A DNA stretch of 64,000 nt from Labia minor (GCA_963082975.1 OY720346.1:35801787-35865786); one strand, 5' to 3'; counted from the stretch's first letter, positions 1-34,129 are shown. Made by a program: numbers and translations. The notes: generated from the letters alone by a model not told the origin.

Positions 1-338
1 CATATACATATCATAAGAACTGATGATGGCTTTATTTAATTCAAACCGAAACGTTTTCTTATATTGAGATTAGAGGTTATCACGTTTAGCTTTTTTCCAT
101 TCCATTTCATCTATCTATTCGATGGACAGCCATCCTTCCTCAGGTGTGTAAGGAAAGATCACACAAAAGCAGAGACCTAGCTAAACTCAGAAGTAGATCT
201 CATCTTTTTAATAAGAATCTAACAATTACACGAAAAATAATGATTTAATAGATTACACATTGAAAAATAAGTCTGAATATATAAAAAATGAAATTGATAT
301 GAAATAAAAAAAAAAGAAAAAGAAAATGAGAATGGCAA

Positions 339-430
339 ATGAGCACAGAACAGTACCGCATTGAAATTCGCCGAGATCCGGTCGGAGGACCGCCAACACT
401 GAATGAAGCCCAGTCAAGTCAAGGGAATCG
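339..430 (+). other. Coding-like island, unassigned
   Basis: A short GC-richer stretch opens ATGAGCACAGAACAGTACCG on the plus strand and stays open (STEQYRIEIRRDPVGGPPT and onward) to a donor-like gttagt at 431. The minus strand is also open. No family was recognised. It could be an exon of a neighbouring gene or chance. Confidence 0.25.
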
Positions 431-1173
431 GTTAGTGCAATGACAACACACACATCAGACAATCGATTATATATGAATGATTTAGTCAAAGTTGATAGGT
501 TCAAATTTTTATAATTTAATAAATAATTTTATTCTATGACAAAAGTAAAAAAATGTAAAATTTTACTAAAGTAAATAGACTTATCAACTTTTTTCATAAT
601 CATGCTTATATATATATATTCATATTTTATATGTACAGAAGTTATTCAAACATACTTATGCATAGATATACTAATATTTACATTAAAATGAGTGAAGGGG
701 AATATTAGTGATTATAACTAACTATTTCAAGTGTCTATTTTATTTAAAATAAATTATGATTCATGATAATGATATAAGAAATACTATTATTTAAAATAAT
801 GAAATTTTGTAAGGGTAGAAGCAAAAAATTATTTTAGCGTTAAATGCTTAACAAAAATAGATTTATATGTATATATAATGTATATAATAAATACATTAGA
901 AATTTTTTTTTCTTTTTCATCATTTTTGAAATAACGATTCTAAAATAATTTATTTATTAATACAGAAGGATTTTGAATTTCGAACTTGAAAGACGAACTT
1001 CCAAGTATAAGATAAAAATTATATAATTATATTTGTACAGTAATACAGCCTAGCGCACCATCTTTCTCAACAGCATTAAAATGTGCATAAACATTAAAAA
1101 AATTATTTTTAATATCATAAAAAAATAAAACTGTAAATTACATTTATATTTAAATATATACGTTACTTAGCTT

Positions 1174-2339
1174 CAGGGCTTCGAACCGGAACTGAACCGA
1201 AAACCGAAAACCGAAAAAACCGGTATTTTTGTCGGAACGAAAACCGGAGCTGAACCGAAAAAATAATATCGGTTTATTTCGGTTCAGTACGTGTTCAATC
1301 CAGAGTTGCCACAAGAGGTGTTTTGGCAACACCCAAGCCCGAATTTTTTTCAATTAGTTATGCCTCGCACTGCATGGTGTCGCTAAAAACTTTGTTTCAA
1401 AAATTAGTGTCCTAGTCATACTCTCCCTTCGGTTGTGTTGGCGCAATACAGAATTTAATGTTTTCATCGTTTGTTTAATACTGATATTTTGATTTAATGA
1501 TAGTATTAATTTTTTAAATTATTTATTCCATTTGTTACAGGGTTATGTATTGATATAAAGAAAATGATTCATAAATATAAATAAAATTATTAAATAAATT
1601 TAAACAAATATTGAATACCTTTGACCAAGTACGAAGATTAGACAGTAAAAAACTTATTTTAGAATTTTGGGAGGAAAATAAAAATACATATCCTCATTTT
1701 AACAAAATTGCAATGGTGGTTTTAGGAGATACTGCAACACAAGTTAGTGTTGAAAGAGCTTTCTCTGGTTTAAAGTTTATTTTACGAGACAATAGAAATA
1801 GTTTAAATGAAAATATATTAGAAGATATTTTAATAATTAGAGGTATAATTTTCATCTTTTATAATTCTAGTTATAATTATAAGTAAATATATCCAAGAAT
1901 CCTGTATACTTTAACATTAAATATACGAATTTGTTTCGTTTGTTGAGTGTTTGAAAGTAGAAGGATGTAAAAAAATACTCATACTTATTTGTTTCGTTTA
2001 ATAAATTATATTAACATCTTATATTATATACTTCTAATTATTATACCTTTAATTAATTATTATTATTTATATTATATTGTATCAATTCATGTAGTATGAT
2101 TTAGGGTGGTAGCAAGAAATATTTTTATATATTTATGGCAGACTCGGCATACCCCGACCTAAATTTCTAATACAAATAAAAGGTCTTTAAAATTAATTAA
2201 TCGGAGCTGAACCGAAAACCGAAAACCGAAAAAAACCGTTATTTTTGCCGGAACGAAAACCGGAACCGAACTGATATTTTTTTTATTTATTGAACCGGAA
2301 CGAAAACCGAAACGAAAAAAATAACGGTTCGAAGCCCTG
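1174..2339 (+). mobile_element. Deleted hAT element with perfect target duplication
   Basis: Ends are cagggcttcgaaccg and cggttcgaagccctg. The 8-bp flanks cttagctt (1166-1173 and 2340-2347) are identical. Both subterminal regions carry an 80-bp direct repeat rich in aaccgaa motifs (about 1185-1290 and 2204-2290). Most of the transposase is gone. Confidence 0.92.
1611..1886 (+). pseudogene. hAT transposase C-terminal fragment
   Basis: The frame shows YPHFNKIAMVVLGDTATQVS, VERAFSGLKFIL and SLNENILEDIL. This is the hAT dimerisation domain (VERAFS holds the catalytic E). The DNA-binding finger and the first two catalytic acids are absent, so the element cannot supply its own transposase. Confidence 0.85.
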
Positions 2340-2355
2340 CTTAGCTTATATATAT

Positions 2356-3110
2356 CAGGTGTGGCCAAACATTTAGCTCTTAGGGGCTACTTTTACAATA
2401 AAATATAGTCTGCGGTCGACTATGGTTATGGGCAAATAATTTTAAAATTTTAGAAGATAATTAAAGAAGTCATTATATCGCCGATTTAAATTGCAAACCT
2501 TTTGGTCAAAAATTACATTTTCACACTATTAGAAAGAGAAAAACACCTTACATTGGCTATGAATCACCGCTATTATGCACATATTTAATTGAAATCACAT
2601 GACAAGCAAAAAATGTATCCGTTTTAAGAAAGTTGTGCAAAATATGCTGAATATAAGTTAGCAGCTTTGCAATCTAAGCCGACGATATATTTTTTATTTT
2701 ATGAATTCCAACAATATTTATTAAAATTTAAAAAAAATCAATGTCAAGAAATAAATACGAACAAAACAAATTTTACGCATACGATTTTTATTTGGATGAA
2801 ACCTGGCATTGCATAAGAGCAACAAGTTTCTCAAAATTTGGCTCATTAGAACCTAAAGCAATTCTTAAGCATGACTCTAAATGTAGATCCGTTATTTGCG
2901 ATCGCTGTTTTGTTTTGATCGCATTCATATAAGAAATTCACATATGTGGAGCCAAAGAAGGCATTGAAACGAGCAACCATTGTCCAAATATTTGGATATT
3001 TATCTTTGCTTATTAGTTTCCAAAAATTGTTATCTGAAACCATTGATTTTAGATTTATATCGCATTTAATATTTAGTATTTCTTCTAATTCTGCTATATT
3101 TGTAGTAGTA
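2356..3110 (-). mobile_element. Second hAT relic (GTF2IRD2/ZBED-like)
   Basis: The left end caggtgtggccaaac with a nearby gcggtcgac is typical of another hAT group. Minus-strand coding from about 3110 to the stop at 2788 reads IAELEEILNIKCDIN, YPNIWTMVARFNAFFGSTYV and, after one frameshift, LHLESCLRIALGSNEPNF. The right end is not seen, and another repeat begins at 3108. Confidence 0.75.
2788..3110 (-). pseudogene. hAT transposase C-terminus with frameshift
   Basis: It matches the C-terminal region of hAT transposases such as those in GTF2IRD2. The frame shifts just after GSTYV, where about ten bases are missing. The upper frame (KLISKDKYPNIW) and the lower frame (CLRIALGSNEPNFEKLVALM) are both well preserved, so the break is fairly young. 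Confidence 0.75.
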
Positions 3111-3327
3111 CCGGGACCCCGAGCCTCGGCTCGGTAATTAAGTTAAAAAAAATGATTCATTATTATTGAGTTTGTCTGGTAATATTAATACCTGGGACAC
3201 CGAGATATTGCTCGACCCTTTAAAAAATATTGATATACAATTCTTTAATTATTTATTACAATTATTAAATGTTGCATCATTGCATCAATCTGATTAAAAT
3301 AAATTGAACTGGGGTCCTCAATAATAC
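3108..3327 (-). repeat. Family-E repeat
   Basis: It begins gtaccgggaccccgagcctc and ends ggggtcctcaataatac. It is the inverted match of 19006-19225. A palindrome (cgagcctcggctcgg) lies at one end. The nature of the element is unknown. Confidence 0.75.
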
Positions 3328-3894
3328 AAACAAACAATTTTAGCTAGCATAATAAGATTAGATATTAAAAAATATATAAAATTACTTGAAAATAATTAGA
3401 TATTTATTTGATAAAATTAAATTTTTAATTATCTTAAAAATTAATCCAAATAATATCGTCTATTTCTATTCGACACTATTTTCATTTAGAAATAAAAAAT
3501 GAGCATTAATTTATGATTTATTCAAATTATATAAAAATCCTTAAAAAGTGTCATGCATCAGAATAATCTCGAACAAATATGAAAATATATTATATTATTA
3601 TTTAGATTATCCCAGTATAAAATATAAATAAAAAAAAATTATTCTTATGTAATATATTGAAAAAAGATTTTTATAAATTTATATAGAACTATATAATTTT
3701 ATTTTTTTGTTATTTATTTAATTTAAAAAAAATATTTTAAATTAATATTAAATAGAATAAATACATATGGAAGTTATATTATACGTATATAATTAAATGA
3801 AAAGAATGAAAAATTATTTTGCAACAATTTTACAATGATAATTGTGAGGAGGAGTTGAGAGGGTTGTAATTGGTTATCGAGTTATGATAAATGA

Positions 3895-4065
3895 TAATAA
3901 ACCTCACCCCGAGGCTGAATTTTGACAGGAACAGCGCCGCTCGCCGAGCGCCCTGGCTATGCGTGCGCACTCACACACCAACACCGATAGACTGACTTAC
4001 TACTCGTGCGGCTGGCTAGGAAGAGCCCCTGGCATTTAGGCAACCCGCTGCGCTAGTTTGCAAAT
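3895..4065. other. Unexplained GC-rich island
   Basis: Here GC rises sharply (cagcgccgctcgccgagcgc and onward, to caacccgctgcgctag). No open frame of useful length and no recognised repeat. It could be a transposon end or a regulatory island. Confidence 0.4.
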
Positions 4066-4584
4066 TTAAAATTTTCATACCTGGATTATCCAGCAGCCGC
4101 TCAGAAGTTTAAAAATGTATACTTTACTAACTGTTTTAATAATATTAATTAATTTTAATAATATTCTTAAATTTGAATTAGTAAATTGATTGAGTATATT
4201 GATTTATTATGATTATACTCTCTTCTGGTATTTTTATCTTATAATTAAATAATAATTATTTTTATATATACAATCTATATATTTATTGAATAAACCATAA
4301 ATTAATATTTATTATAAAACATTTAATAAGAATTCATTTGATGTCTATTTCAATTCGAAGATACTGTTCATGTCATGCTTAATCAATTAGCTGAATTATT
4401 AAAATATATAAACTTTATATTAATTTTAATCTCAATTTAAATTAACTAATTTATCATAAAAGTTAATATTTTCATTCAATTAATGTCATTTTATCATATT
4501 TATTAAATTTTTTATATGAATTAAGAAAGTTATACACATTTATTTTAAATATATATCATTTGAAAAAATAATTATGTTTAAATA

Positions 4585-4890
4585 AGGTGACCTCTGGCCA
4601 GGTCCGAACCGACCGACGGTTTGAAGTAAATTAATTTCCAGCTACAGAAACCATTTCAAATAATTTTAATATATCTATTAATGTAATAAAAAACAGATAT
4701 GGATATAACATAAATATTTTTAATTTTATTTTATTTATAATATATAAGTAGGAGCTGACTGTGACGTCATATAATTTAAAATTAAGAAAAATCTAATGAA
4801 GATGATTTTTCTCGAGGATAATACCAATACAAAGTGCATGATTCGTGGTGATATGTAAAAAATCTCCTCATGTGAAATCATTATCGAGTT
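4585..4890. repeat. Family-A element, left fragment
   Basis: It starts gtgacctctggccaggtccg and follows the family to atctcctcatgtgaaat. It then runs into ttatcgagtttggctgataa, a piece of family E. Confidence 0.75.
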
Positions 4891-5151
4891 TGGCTGATAA
4901 TATTAATACCTTATTCACCGAATCGCCATACAAATAATAATAATAATATTCTTGAATGTTGTCAGTGTTTTATAAGTAATTTTAAATAGTGTTAAATATT
5001 ATTTTAGAATTTACCTACTAATGATATTATTACGGAATATTTAAAACAATAATTAACATACTTCTGTTCGCTATCACTGACTGTCACTTTACAATCTCTC
5101 TAACACACACTGATAATGATATGCGCCCTGACTATGTTCGCTACAGAGAAT

Positions 5152-5750
5152 AAGTTGACCTGTGGCCAGGTCCGAACCGACCGACGGTTTGAAATAAATT
5201 AATTTCCAGCTACAGAAACAATTTCAAATAATTTTAATATATCTATTAATGTAATAAAAAACAGATATGGATACATAAATAATAAATATAAACATTTTTA
5301 ATTTTATTTTATTTATAATATATATGCAAGACCAGGCTGTGACGTCATGAATGGCTGGTTGACGTCATATAATTTTAAATCAAGAAAAAACTAATAAATA
5401 TGATTTTTCTCGAGGATAAAACCAATACAAAGTGCATGATTCGTGGTGATATATAAAAAAATCTCCTTTGGTGTGAAAATAACCCTTTCCTTCCTATCGT
5501 CGATCGCTAATACTACCACTTCCGGTTTGCGGAATTGCACCAAAAGTTGATCAATTCATCCCACTGATGCATTAAGTAAATATACCAAATTTCATCAAAA
5601 TCGATTGAGCCGTTCAGGCTGAACACATCTATACGGACGGACAGACGGACGGACAGACGGACGGACAGACATCATGCTAAAAATACTTTTTTCTGTTTAG
5701 AAAATGCATGATTCGTGGAGATATGTAAAAATCTCCACATGTGAAATTTG
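5152..5750. mobile_element. Family-A element, right end lost
   Basis: It is collinear with 32155-32766 from gacctgtggccaggtccg through the (gacggaca)n tract to gtgaaatttg, where it stops. A shorter partial copy lies at 4585-4890. Confidence 0.8.
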
Positions 5751-6023
5751 TTGGCCATCCCTGATATATATATATTTTCATATGTAGAAATTAGTAAGTA
5801 TATTTCAACTTTTTCACAATTAGTGGAATGATGTTCGAAAATAAATAAAAGAATTATTTTATTTATTATTAAATTGATTTTTAATGATAATATTTTGAAT
5901 ATTTAATATTTTAATAATTATGTAGAATCTTATAAGAAAATGAAATATCTTTCTAAAGTTATTCAATATGTTAAATGATAGAGGAGCATTTAGTATAAAG
6001 GTGTTTTTTTTATAATTATATTA

Positions 6024-27086
<21,063 letters not shown>

Positions 27087-28224
27087 CTTGAATTTTCTTT
27101 TGACACTTTAAAAAAAAAGTAGAAAAAAATAACAACAGAGATTCAAATAAAAAATAAAATAATAAAAAAAATTATGTTAAATTGTCATACACGAATTAAA
27201 TAATAAAAATTCGTAATTTAATCGATATTCATGTGATTGATCGATTGATAGAGGAGAATGAAGAAAATGTATGTAAGCACATTCGTCTAGAATCCGACTA
27301 GTCAAATTTGACTCGACATTCAAGGGATTCAAGCGTGAGAGCTAAGACCATGGCATACGTCACTGTGCATAAGACTCGTGAAGTTAGCCTCGTCTTCTCT
27401 AAATCCTCTACTCCCTACTCCTCATCCCTCCATTAATTCCAATTTTAAATAGATTAAGATCACAGACCATAATAATATAAATAAAAAAATCACAGACCAT
27501 CCGTTAAAAGGAGTTAGAAAAATTATTAGTAAAATAGAAAAAATAACCAACAAATAAATAAATTAATTGATAAGAATTATGATGATAAAGAAAATCTAAA
27601 TATTACAATAAATATATCAATATATGAATTAACATTATTCATCCTTTAAATTATTTAAATAAATACTCAATAAATTGCTAAAACTTGCAAGTTCATCATA
27701 TTTGCTAGCTTGTTTAATTTTATTAGTAATAAAATCTTGTTACTATAATTAGAAATAAATTCGATAATGTAAGAATAATTAAGATCAAACCAAAATTTTC
27801 AATAAGTTTTAAAAGAAGTTCAAAAAATATTTTTTTTCTATATTAATTTTATTAAAATGTATAGAATATATGGGTAGAATAGAGGAATTTATATGAATAA
27901 AATCCACCAATTCATGCTTAGTGCAATGCAAGTTGGTGCGATTTATTAATTTCTTCTTTTTAGTCATATTAATACATTTATCATTTATAAAAGCAAGCAG
28001 TTCATAAAATAATATTAAAACAAATTTTAAATTTTATTCGTATTTTATATAAATATATAAAATAATTTACAAATTTTTCTTTTAAAAGAGTTTCTTTAAC
28101 ATAAAGATAGATAATTAATTTTCAATAAAATAAAACGACAGAACAATATGTAATTTACTTATTAATTAAAAGAACTGCAAGTTTATACAGAAATATTTAT
28201 ATATACATAAATAAAAAAAGTAAT
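27087..28224 (-). promoter_or_regulatory. Vinculin upstream region and snf 3' flank
   Basis: Only 1.1 kb separates the vinculin ATG from the snf stop codon on the same strand, so the vinculin promoter and the snf 3' UTR share it. The stretch 27290-27430 is richer in GC than its surroundings and has a CRE-like tgacgta on the minus strand, so it is the likely vinculin promoter or 5' exon. An AATAAA on the minus strand at 28038-28033 could end snf transcripts about 190 bases after the stop. Confidence 0.4.
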
Positions 28225-29287
28225 TTATTTTTTAGCAAATGAGATTTTCATTGCATGAGATGGTGTTATCTTAAAACTTTGTAATGCATCTTTTGCTGCA
28301 CCCGATTGAAGTTCATTTTCAAATTCCACAAAAGCAATGTCATGACGATTAGGCACAAGTCGAACCTCCTTGAAACCAGGAAATTGATTAAACAACATTG
28401 ACAACATCATTTCATTTGTTTCGTCAGGCAAATTGGTCAAGAATAGAATTTGATTGGGTGGTTGTTCTGGTACAGCGGCATTCATCATTCCTCCACCCAT
28501 TCCAGGATATCCTCCAGCAATACCAGCCATTCCCATACCACCAGCGCCCACGCCACCCATGCCCGATAATCGTGCTTGTTCTCGGGCCAATTTCTTGTTC
28601 TTCTTTTTAGCATCAGCCTCATCGGGATTTCTTTTGGGTTTTTTCGGTCGTTCTGAGAAAGTACCTTTCATTTTCGCAATGACATCTGAGTCAGTTTTAC
28701 AATATTGAATCCTCTGTAAAAAAGTTAATAATAAAATAAATTTATAAAAATTAGTAAGTGGGAATTTAAGTTAATAAATTGTTTATATATTCAAGAATAA
28801 ATTAAGAGTGATATTAAATAAGATGTTTTACCATTGGTTTATCATAAAAAGGAAATCCTTGCATAGATCTTAATGCATTTGTAGCACTACTAATTTCTTT
28901 AAAAATCACAAAAGCTTGTCCACGCATTTTCATTATTTTTAATGCTACAATATCAAGAATTTGGCCAAATTGTGAAAAAATAGCATAAAGCGATTTTTTT
29001 AATTCTGAAAAAAATAAATAACTATGATAAAAAGATTCTTTTTTTTAATATAAATATATATTACACAAAATTAAAAGTTTTAAAATGATAGATCAATTTC
29101 AGAGTTTTACTATATTAAAGTATCTAATTTAATAGAACAAATAGTAAGATTTATAAATTTTATTTACAATATAATAAAGAAATGAATTTAAAAAAATATT
29201 AAATCTTTTAGAAGTATACTTACCATCTTTTTTAACTTTTTCATTCAGATTATTTATATAAATAGTATGATTTGGTCGAATATCCAT
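28225..29287 (-). CDS. snf: U1A/U2B''-type snRNP protein (Sans fille)
   Basis: This spliceosomal protein binds stem-loops of U1 and U2 snRNA. Three coding exons on the minus strand, 29287-29224, 29004-28832 and 28713-28225, join at phase 1 and phase 0 to give 241 residues. The ATG begins [20 protein letters not shown], the first RRM with RNP2 (IYINNL). RNP1 (RGQAFVIF) follows in exon 2. A basic linker ([20 protein letters not shown]) leads to a Gly/Met-rich spacer, and the second RRM starts [15 protein letters not shown] and ends MKISFAKK. Flies have one snf doing both U1 and U2 jobs; vertebrates have two genes. An AG just before the ATG and a donor-like gtaata after 29477 suggest a 5' UTR exon ending there. 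Confidence 0.96.
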
Positions 29288-29470
29288 ATTGAACTGAAAT
29301 AAAATAAAATTATTGTTAAATAAAATATTTAAAAATAAGAGTACAATTTAATAAATTGTTTTAAATATTAAAACCGGCTTCAGTTTGATATCAGTTTAAA
29401 ATTAAAATTTGAAAAATTATTATAAAAAATTTTATAAAAAATTAATTATAATAAGAAAATGAGAGAGAGA

Positions 29471-29510
29471 TATTACCTTTTTGATAATTAAAAGTTGTCT
29501 TATATTAATA
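29471..29510 (-). promoter_or_regulatory. Possible snf 5' UTR exon donor
   Basis: On the minus strand an AAAAG/gtaatatc donor follows 29477. A pyrimidine-rich acceptor ttttatttcag sits just 5' of the ATG-proximal bases at 29287. This suggests one short non-coding first exon. Evidence is splice signals only. Confidence 0.35.
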
Positions 29511-30550
29511 AGTATAAAATATATTTTAATATATAAATATTAAGGTTATAAATATTAGGATATGCTGTTTAGAAATGTTCTAGATGCTGCCACTTGGTGC
29601 GCTTCGAACAGATGCTGTATGATAGCGACATCTATAAATTAAATTAATTTTCAATTTTTTTAAATTTAAATCCTAAATAACAAAAATAGTCTATATTTTC
29701 CATCACAAATAATATATTTTGATAATACTCTCAACTTAAGAAAAAGTATTGTTATAATTTATAATGAAATAAAATTATCCACTTTTAAATCAATATGTAT
29801 GCTGAATTTTAGGATATTCAATATAATATATTGACTTAAAATAAATATCGCGCCATGCTTCATCAGTCTTGAAAATAAATTAAGAATATATCTTGTAATT
29901 TAACTTTAAAAAAAATATTTATGAGAATATATTCTTTACTAATGAGTCATACATTTAAATAAAGTTAAAAATAAAAAAATTCGTAAACAAAATTCAACTT
30001 AAAAAATATATTTTTTACATTGAATCAAACTTCAAGTTGATTAATATTTTGCTTAATGATCATTTCTTTTACCATACAATACCATATAAAGGTTTATCAA
30101 GAACTTGACAAGAAAACAGGCTTCTACAATAATAATAGTTTCACAACCATTCAATCATCCCATTTTTCAATCAGTATTGTCATTCTCCCCACTTACAATA
30201 AAATGCACACAACAATACAAATATAATACAGTATATATATTTTGGGTACTGTTTTTAAATTATAATTAACTAGTACCAAAAAAGATTTTTCTATATGCTT
30301 GTGTGCATTCTATTCAGTATATTAATAATTTTTTTTTTAATAATATTTTCCCTTGGATATTCTCGCGCCCCACCTCCCTCCTTTATTGTACTCTAATAAT
30401 AATAAATTTAAGGAGATTTTTGTGAATTTCATATGTTAATAAATTTTAATTATTATACGAAAAAATTGAGAACAGCTGGGTATATATAGCAATGACAATG
30501 ACAATAATAATGCATTATTTTTCTTAAGTTCATTTATTCACCCCTTACCA

Positions 30551-30994
30551 CAGAGGTTCTTAAACCTTTGTACTTCGCGGACCCCCACTTGAAAAAAAAA
30601 ATTTTTGACGGACCCCATCCCAACTTTAGGTACTTTACGTCATTTTATTAGTTAATTTCTGGCTTACGATCTCATAAGAACAAGGATATATGATGGATAT
30701 TTCTAACAGTGATTGGTGAATAACGATTTTTTTGCATATAGTAGAACACATTTTATTAGAAATTATAATATTGAAGAAAGAAAATTCAGCTAAATATGAA
30801 GATGGAAACGGTAGCAATAGTTTTCTTGCACATTTCGTTGAATTTGGGTATTTGATCTCTGTTTCCTCACAAAGCCATGCCATCGCTTCTTTTATATTAA
30901 TTAAAGTTTTAACTGACTCATCATTTTCTCGTGCACCTGTACGATGGCTTTGCGGACCCCCAGGGGTCCGCGGACCACAGTTTAAGAACCTCTG
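30551..30994 (-). mobile_element. Non-autonomous hAT MITE of the 45.7-kb family
   Basis: The ends cagaggttcttaaac and gtttaagaacctctg match the complete hAT at 45750. The flanks ccttacca (30543-30550 and 30995-31002) are an exact 8-bp target duplication. About 200 bp inside its left end match, inverted, the 3' subterminal DNA of the complete element (48790-48990). It could be mobilised in trans by that transposase. The two opposed open frames inside are not genes. Confidence 0.9.
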
Positions 30995-31002
30995 CCTTAC
31001 CA

Positions 31003-32154
31003 TATAATAAAAATTTTCAATAGGATAATATTATTTCTTTATAAAATAATCAGATACAATACTCACAACATAAATAAATTTATTTTAAAAAAGAATAAAA
31101 TAAGAAGTATTTAATAATGAAGCTGGATAATTGTTTTTTATTTATTATAATTTTTTTAATTAAATTTAATTAAATATTGAATAATGAAAATATGGAAGGG
31201 GTTCCAAGAATTGTTTTTTCTCGACCTAATTCAAAAGTAATTTTAAAAATGTATATGCCTGGAATTTTATATCAAATTTTTTGCAAATTTGACTAACCAA
31301 AAGTACCAAATAGTACTAAATGATTTTACACTTTCTTGCAACTAAAGGACCTATAATTTTTATTATTTAGGATAATTAACTTTCTCAATTTGTTAATAAC
31401 TTTAAAATAATATATATATATATATATAATATGAAAAAAATGAATAATTAACTTTAAGAAAATATATAAAAATGTGTAAAAAGTATGAGGTAAGTGAAAT
31501 TTTTCATATTATTTAATAAATTACTTATATTTCATAAATAAATTTATTTTTATATTAATCTTTTTTTAACAGATAGGGTTTTTGAAAAGTTGTTTTACTC
31601 TTTGTATTAGTCTATAATCCTGTTTGTATTAAATATTTTTTAATTGTTTTTAAATTAGATATGGATTGTTGAATTCAGAGAATATATTATTTTATATGTG
31701 CAACACGAGATTGAAAATGTATTTCTTAAATTTTCAAAATAATTGGACATCATTTACCATCGTAAATTTATAATAAAATAATAATAATTTAAAGAATACA
31801 TTTATAGCAGAATCTTATTTGTATTCATTATAAAAAATTAGAATAGAAAAAGATATATTCTCTATTGTATAAAATTAAAAGAATGAGTGAATCGTTCAAA
31901 AAAGAATATATTCTTTAATTTATTCTCAAAAAAGAAGAATCTGACAGGGTTGGTCGATATACTAATCATCCCTTTTGCTTTGACCGGGAATGTCTAAACT
32001 TCAAGATACGATTGAACTTGAATATCAGCTTAAATTTTATCTTTTGAGAGATAAAATCTTAATTTATTTAATTTATAGTTTTTAATATTAATATATCGAT
32101 TTTAAATTATCATATATATTAAAAGTAAAGAAATGAAATAAAATATAAAAAATA
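31003..32154. other. Intergenic AT-rich, nothing recognised
   Basis: No gene or repeat was recognised. It lies between the hAT MITE at 30551 and family A at 32155. Confidence 0.5.
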
Positions 32155-32766
32155 AGTTGGCCTGTGGCCAGGTCCGAACCGACCGACGGTTTGAAATAAA
32201 TTAATTTCCAGCTACAGAAACAATTTCAAATAATTTTAATATATCTATTAATGTAATAAAATACAGATATGGATATAACATAAATATTTTTAATTTTATT
32301 TTATTTATAATATATATGTAAGACCAGGCTGTGACGTCATGAATGGCTGGATGACGTCATAAAATTTTAAATTAAGAAAAACCTATAAAGATGATTTTTC
32401 TCGAGGATAAAACCAATACAAAGTGAATGATTCGTGATGATATGTAAAAAATCTCCTCATGTGAAATTTGGTGTGAAAATAACCCTTCCCTTCCTATCGT
32501 CGATCGCTAATACTACCACTTCCGGTCTCCAGATTTGCACCAAAAGTTGATCAATTCATCCTACTGATGCATTAAGTAAATATACCAAATTTCATCAAAA
32601 TCCGTTGAGCCGTTCTATCTATACGGACGGACGAACGGACGGACATCATGCTAAAAATACTTTTTTCTGTTAAGAAAATACATGATTCGTGGAGATATGT
32701 AAAAATCTCCACATGTGAAATTTGGTGTGAAAACAATACCTCCCTTACTATCGTCGGTCGGTAAAA
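32155..32766. mobile_element. Family-A element, full copy
   Basis: It begins cctgtggccaggtccgaacc and ends atcgtcggtcggtaaaaa. Subterminal accgaccgac and gtcggtcggt are inverted to each other. The core has cttccggt and taccaaatttcatc and a short (ggac)n tract. Confidence 0.8.
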
Positions 32767-33280
32767 ATCATAATTTACAGAATTGAAATGTAAGTAGTTT
32801 TACATATGTAGATACTAATGTTGTATGAATAGTTCTAACGACGATAGAAAATAAACATATTCTGAATAAATAAAATTTTATATTTAACATAAATTTTCAC
32901 TCCCATATTAGAGAAAGTTAATTTATAAAATTATTCAAACTGTTTGTTCATTAAATAAAATATATTTTTTTTTCAAATATTATTTTATTTTAATCTTATA
33001 ATATAATTTTATTCAATGAAGATAATTCTTTTAGCTGAGATTTTACATAAATTGATTTACTATCCTTTATTGAATTATTATTAATTAGTATCTAATTCCA
33101 ATTAAAAATCATTAATTAGATTTGTTAGATACAATTTTGTGAAATTAATTATTAAATTTTAAGTTTAGTTGAAAGTAACATTGCTAGTTATACATCAAGC
33201 ATATTTATATTCTGAAATTGGTAAAAAATATAAATAGGATGCTTTCTTAAATTTTCTATTACAGAGGATTGCATAATGAT

Positions 33281-33387
33281 GCATGCGCAGTTAAGACATA
33301 AAATTATAAATTTGTATGAAAAATTGTACAGAATATATCTATGTAAAATTCTGTAGTTTTATGACCATTTGTACTAACTGCGCATGC
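33281..33387. repeat. Small foldback element
   Basis: The inverted ends gcatgcgcagtta and taactgcgcatgc are perfect over 13 bp and surround an AT-rich core. No coding. Confidence 0.6.
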
Positions 33388-33537
33388 TCAAGTATATATC
33401 TTGAAAGTATACATAAAGTGTTTATTTTTTACGAATTTCTGAACTTAAATCTGCTTTATGTAAAACTAGTATAAGATGTTCGAATACATAATATATAAAA
33501 AGGCAATATCTTTTTGGGATGTAGTATGATCTTACTG

Positions 33538-33803
33538 CAGCGCCCGCTCTAGCTTTTTTGCCGCCCCGAACAAATAGACAATTTGCCGCCCCTTTAAACA
33601 AATTTTTTTTTTAGACAGAGTAAAAGTTTAAGACAAAAATCCATCATACATACGTTAAATTGAACAATTACCAAAAAATCAACAAATATATATTTTGATT
33701 AACTGATTATTAATATTTAATGACAATAACTACCAAAATGCCGCCCTTTAGATTTATCCCCCCGGGCAAATGTCCGGATCAGCCGGCCCTGGGGCGGGCG
33801 CTG
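33538..33803. mobile_element. hAT MITE, 266 bp
   Basis: The inverted ends cagcgcccgc and gcgggcgctg are flanked on both sides by cttactg (7 bp; the eighth is ambiguous). The inner GC-rich motifs gccgcccc and gccgcccttt resemble the element at 37812. Confidence 0.85.
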
Positions 33804-34129
33804 CTTACTGAATAATATTATTTTAAGAAACTTTATAATTTTTATAATTTAATTTTTTTTTTAATTATTAAAATATAAGAACAAAACAAATCTATTAAAT
33901 ATTTATAAATTTGAAAATAAAGAAAATAATTATAGATATAAATAAATTCAATTCCATAAATTTGATAAAAAAAAATAGAAATTAAAATTTTAAAAACTAT
34001 TAAATGAAAAGATTAAACTTGACATTGAATTATATTTTCACTATTTTGAAATACATTTTCTAAATATAGCATCTAAATTTAGTTTAAACCTATTTCGTGT
34101 AAAAATATAGAAGCTTTTTTCCTGTCTTT

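Noticed and set aside
253..504. 83-codon minus-strand frame as the missing vinculin last exon
   Set aside because: It lacks any match to the conserved vinculin tail (no EMLVGNAQNLM, no WYQ end), and its end is a poly-Phe run from a homopolymer.
30635..31007. Opposed 122- and 91-codon frames
   Set aside because: Both lie within the hAT MITE and cross its end, so they are chance frames in non-coding transposon DNA.
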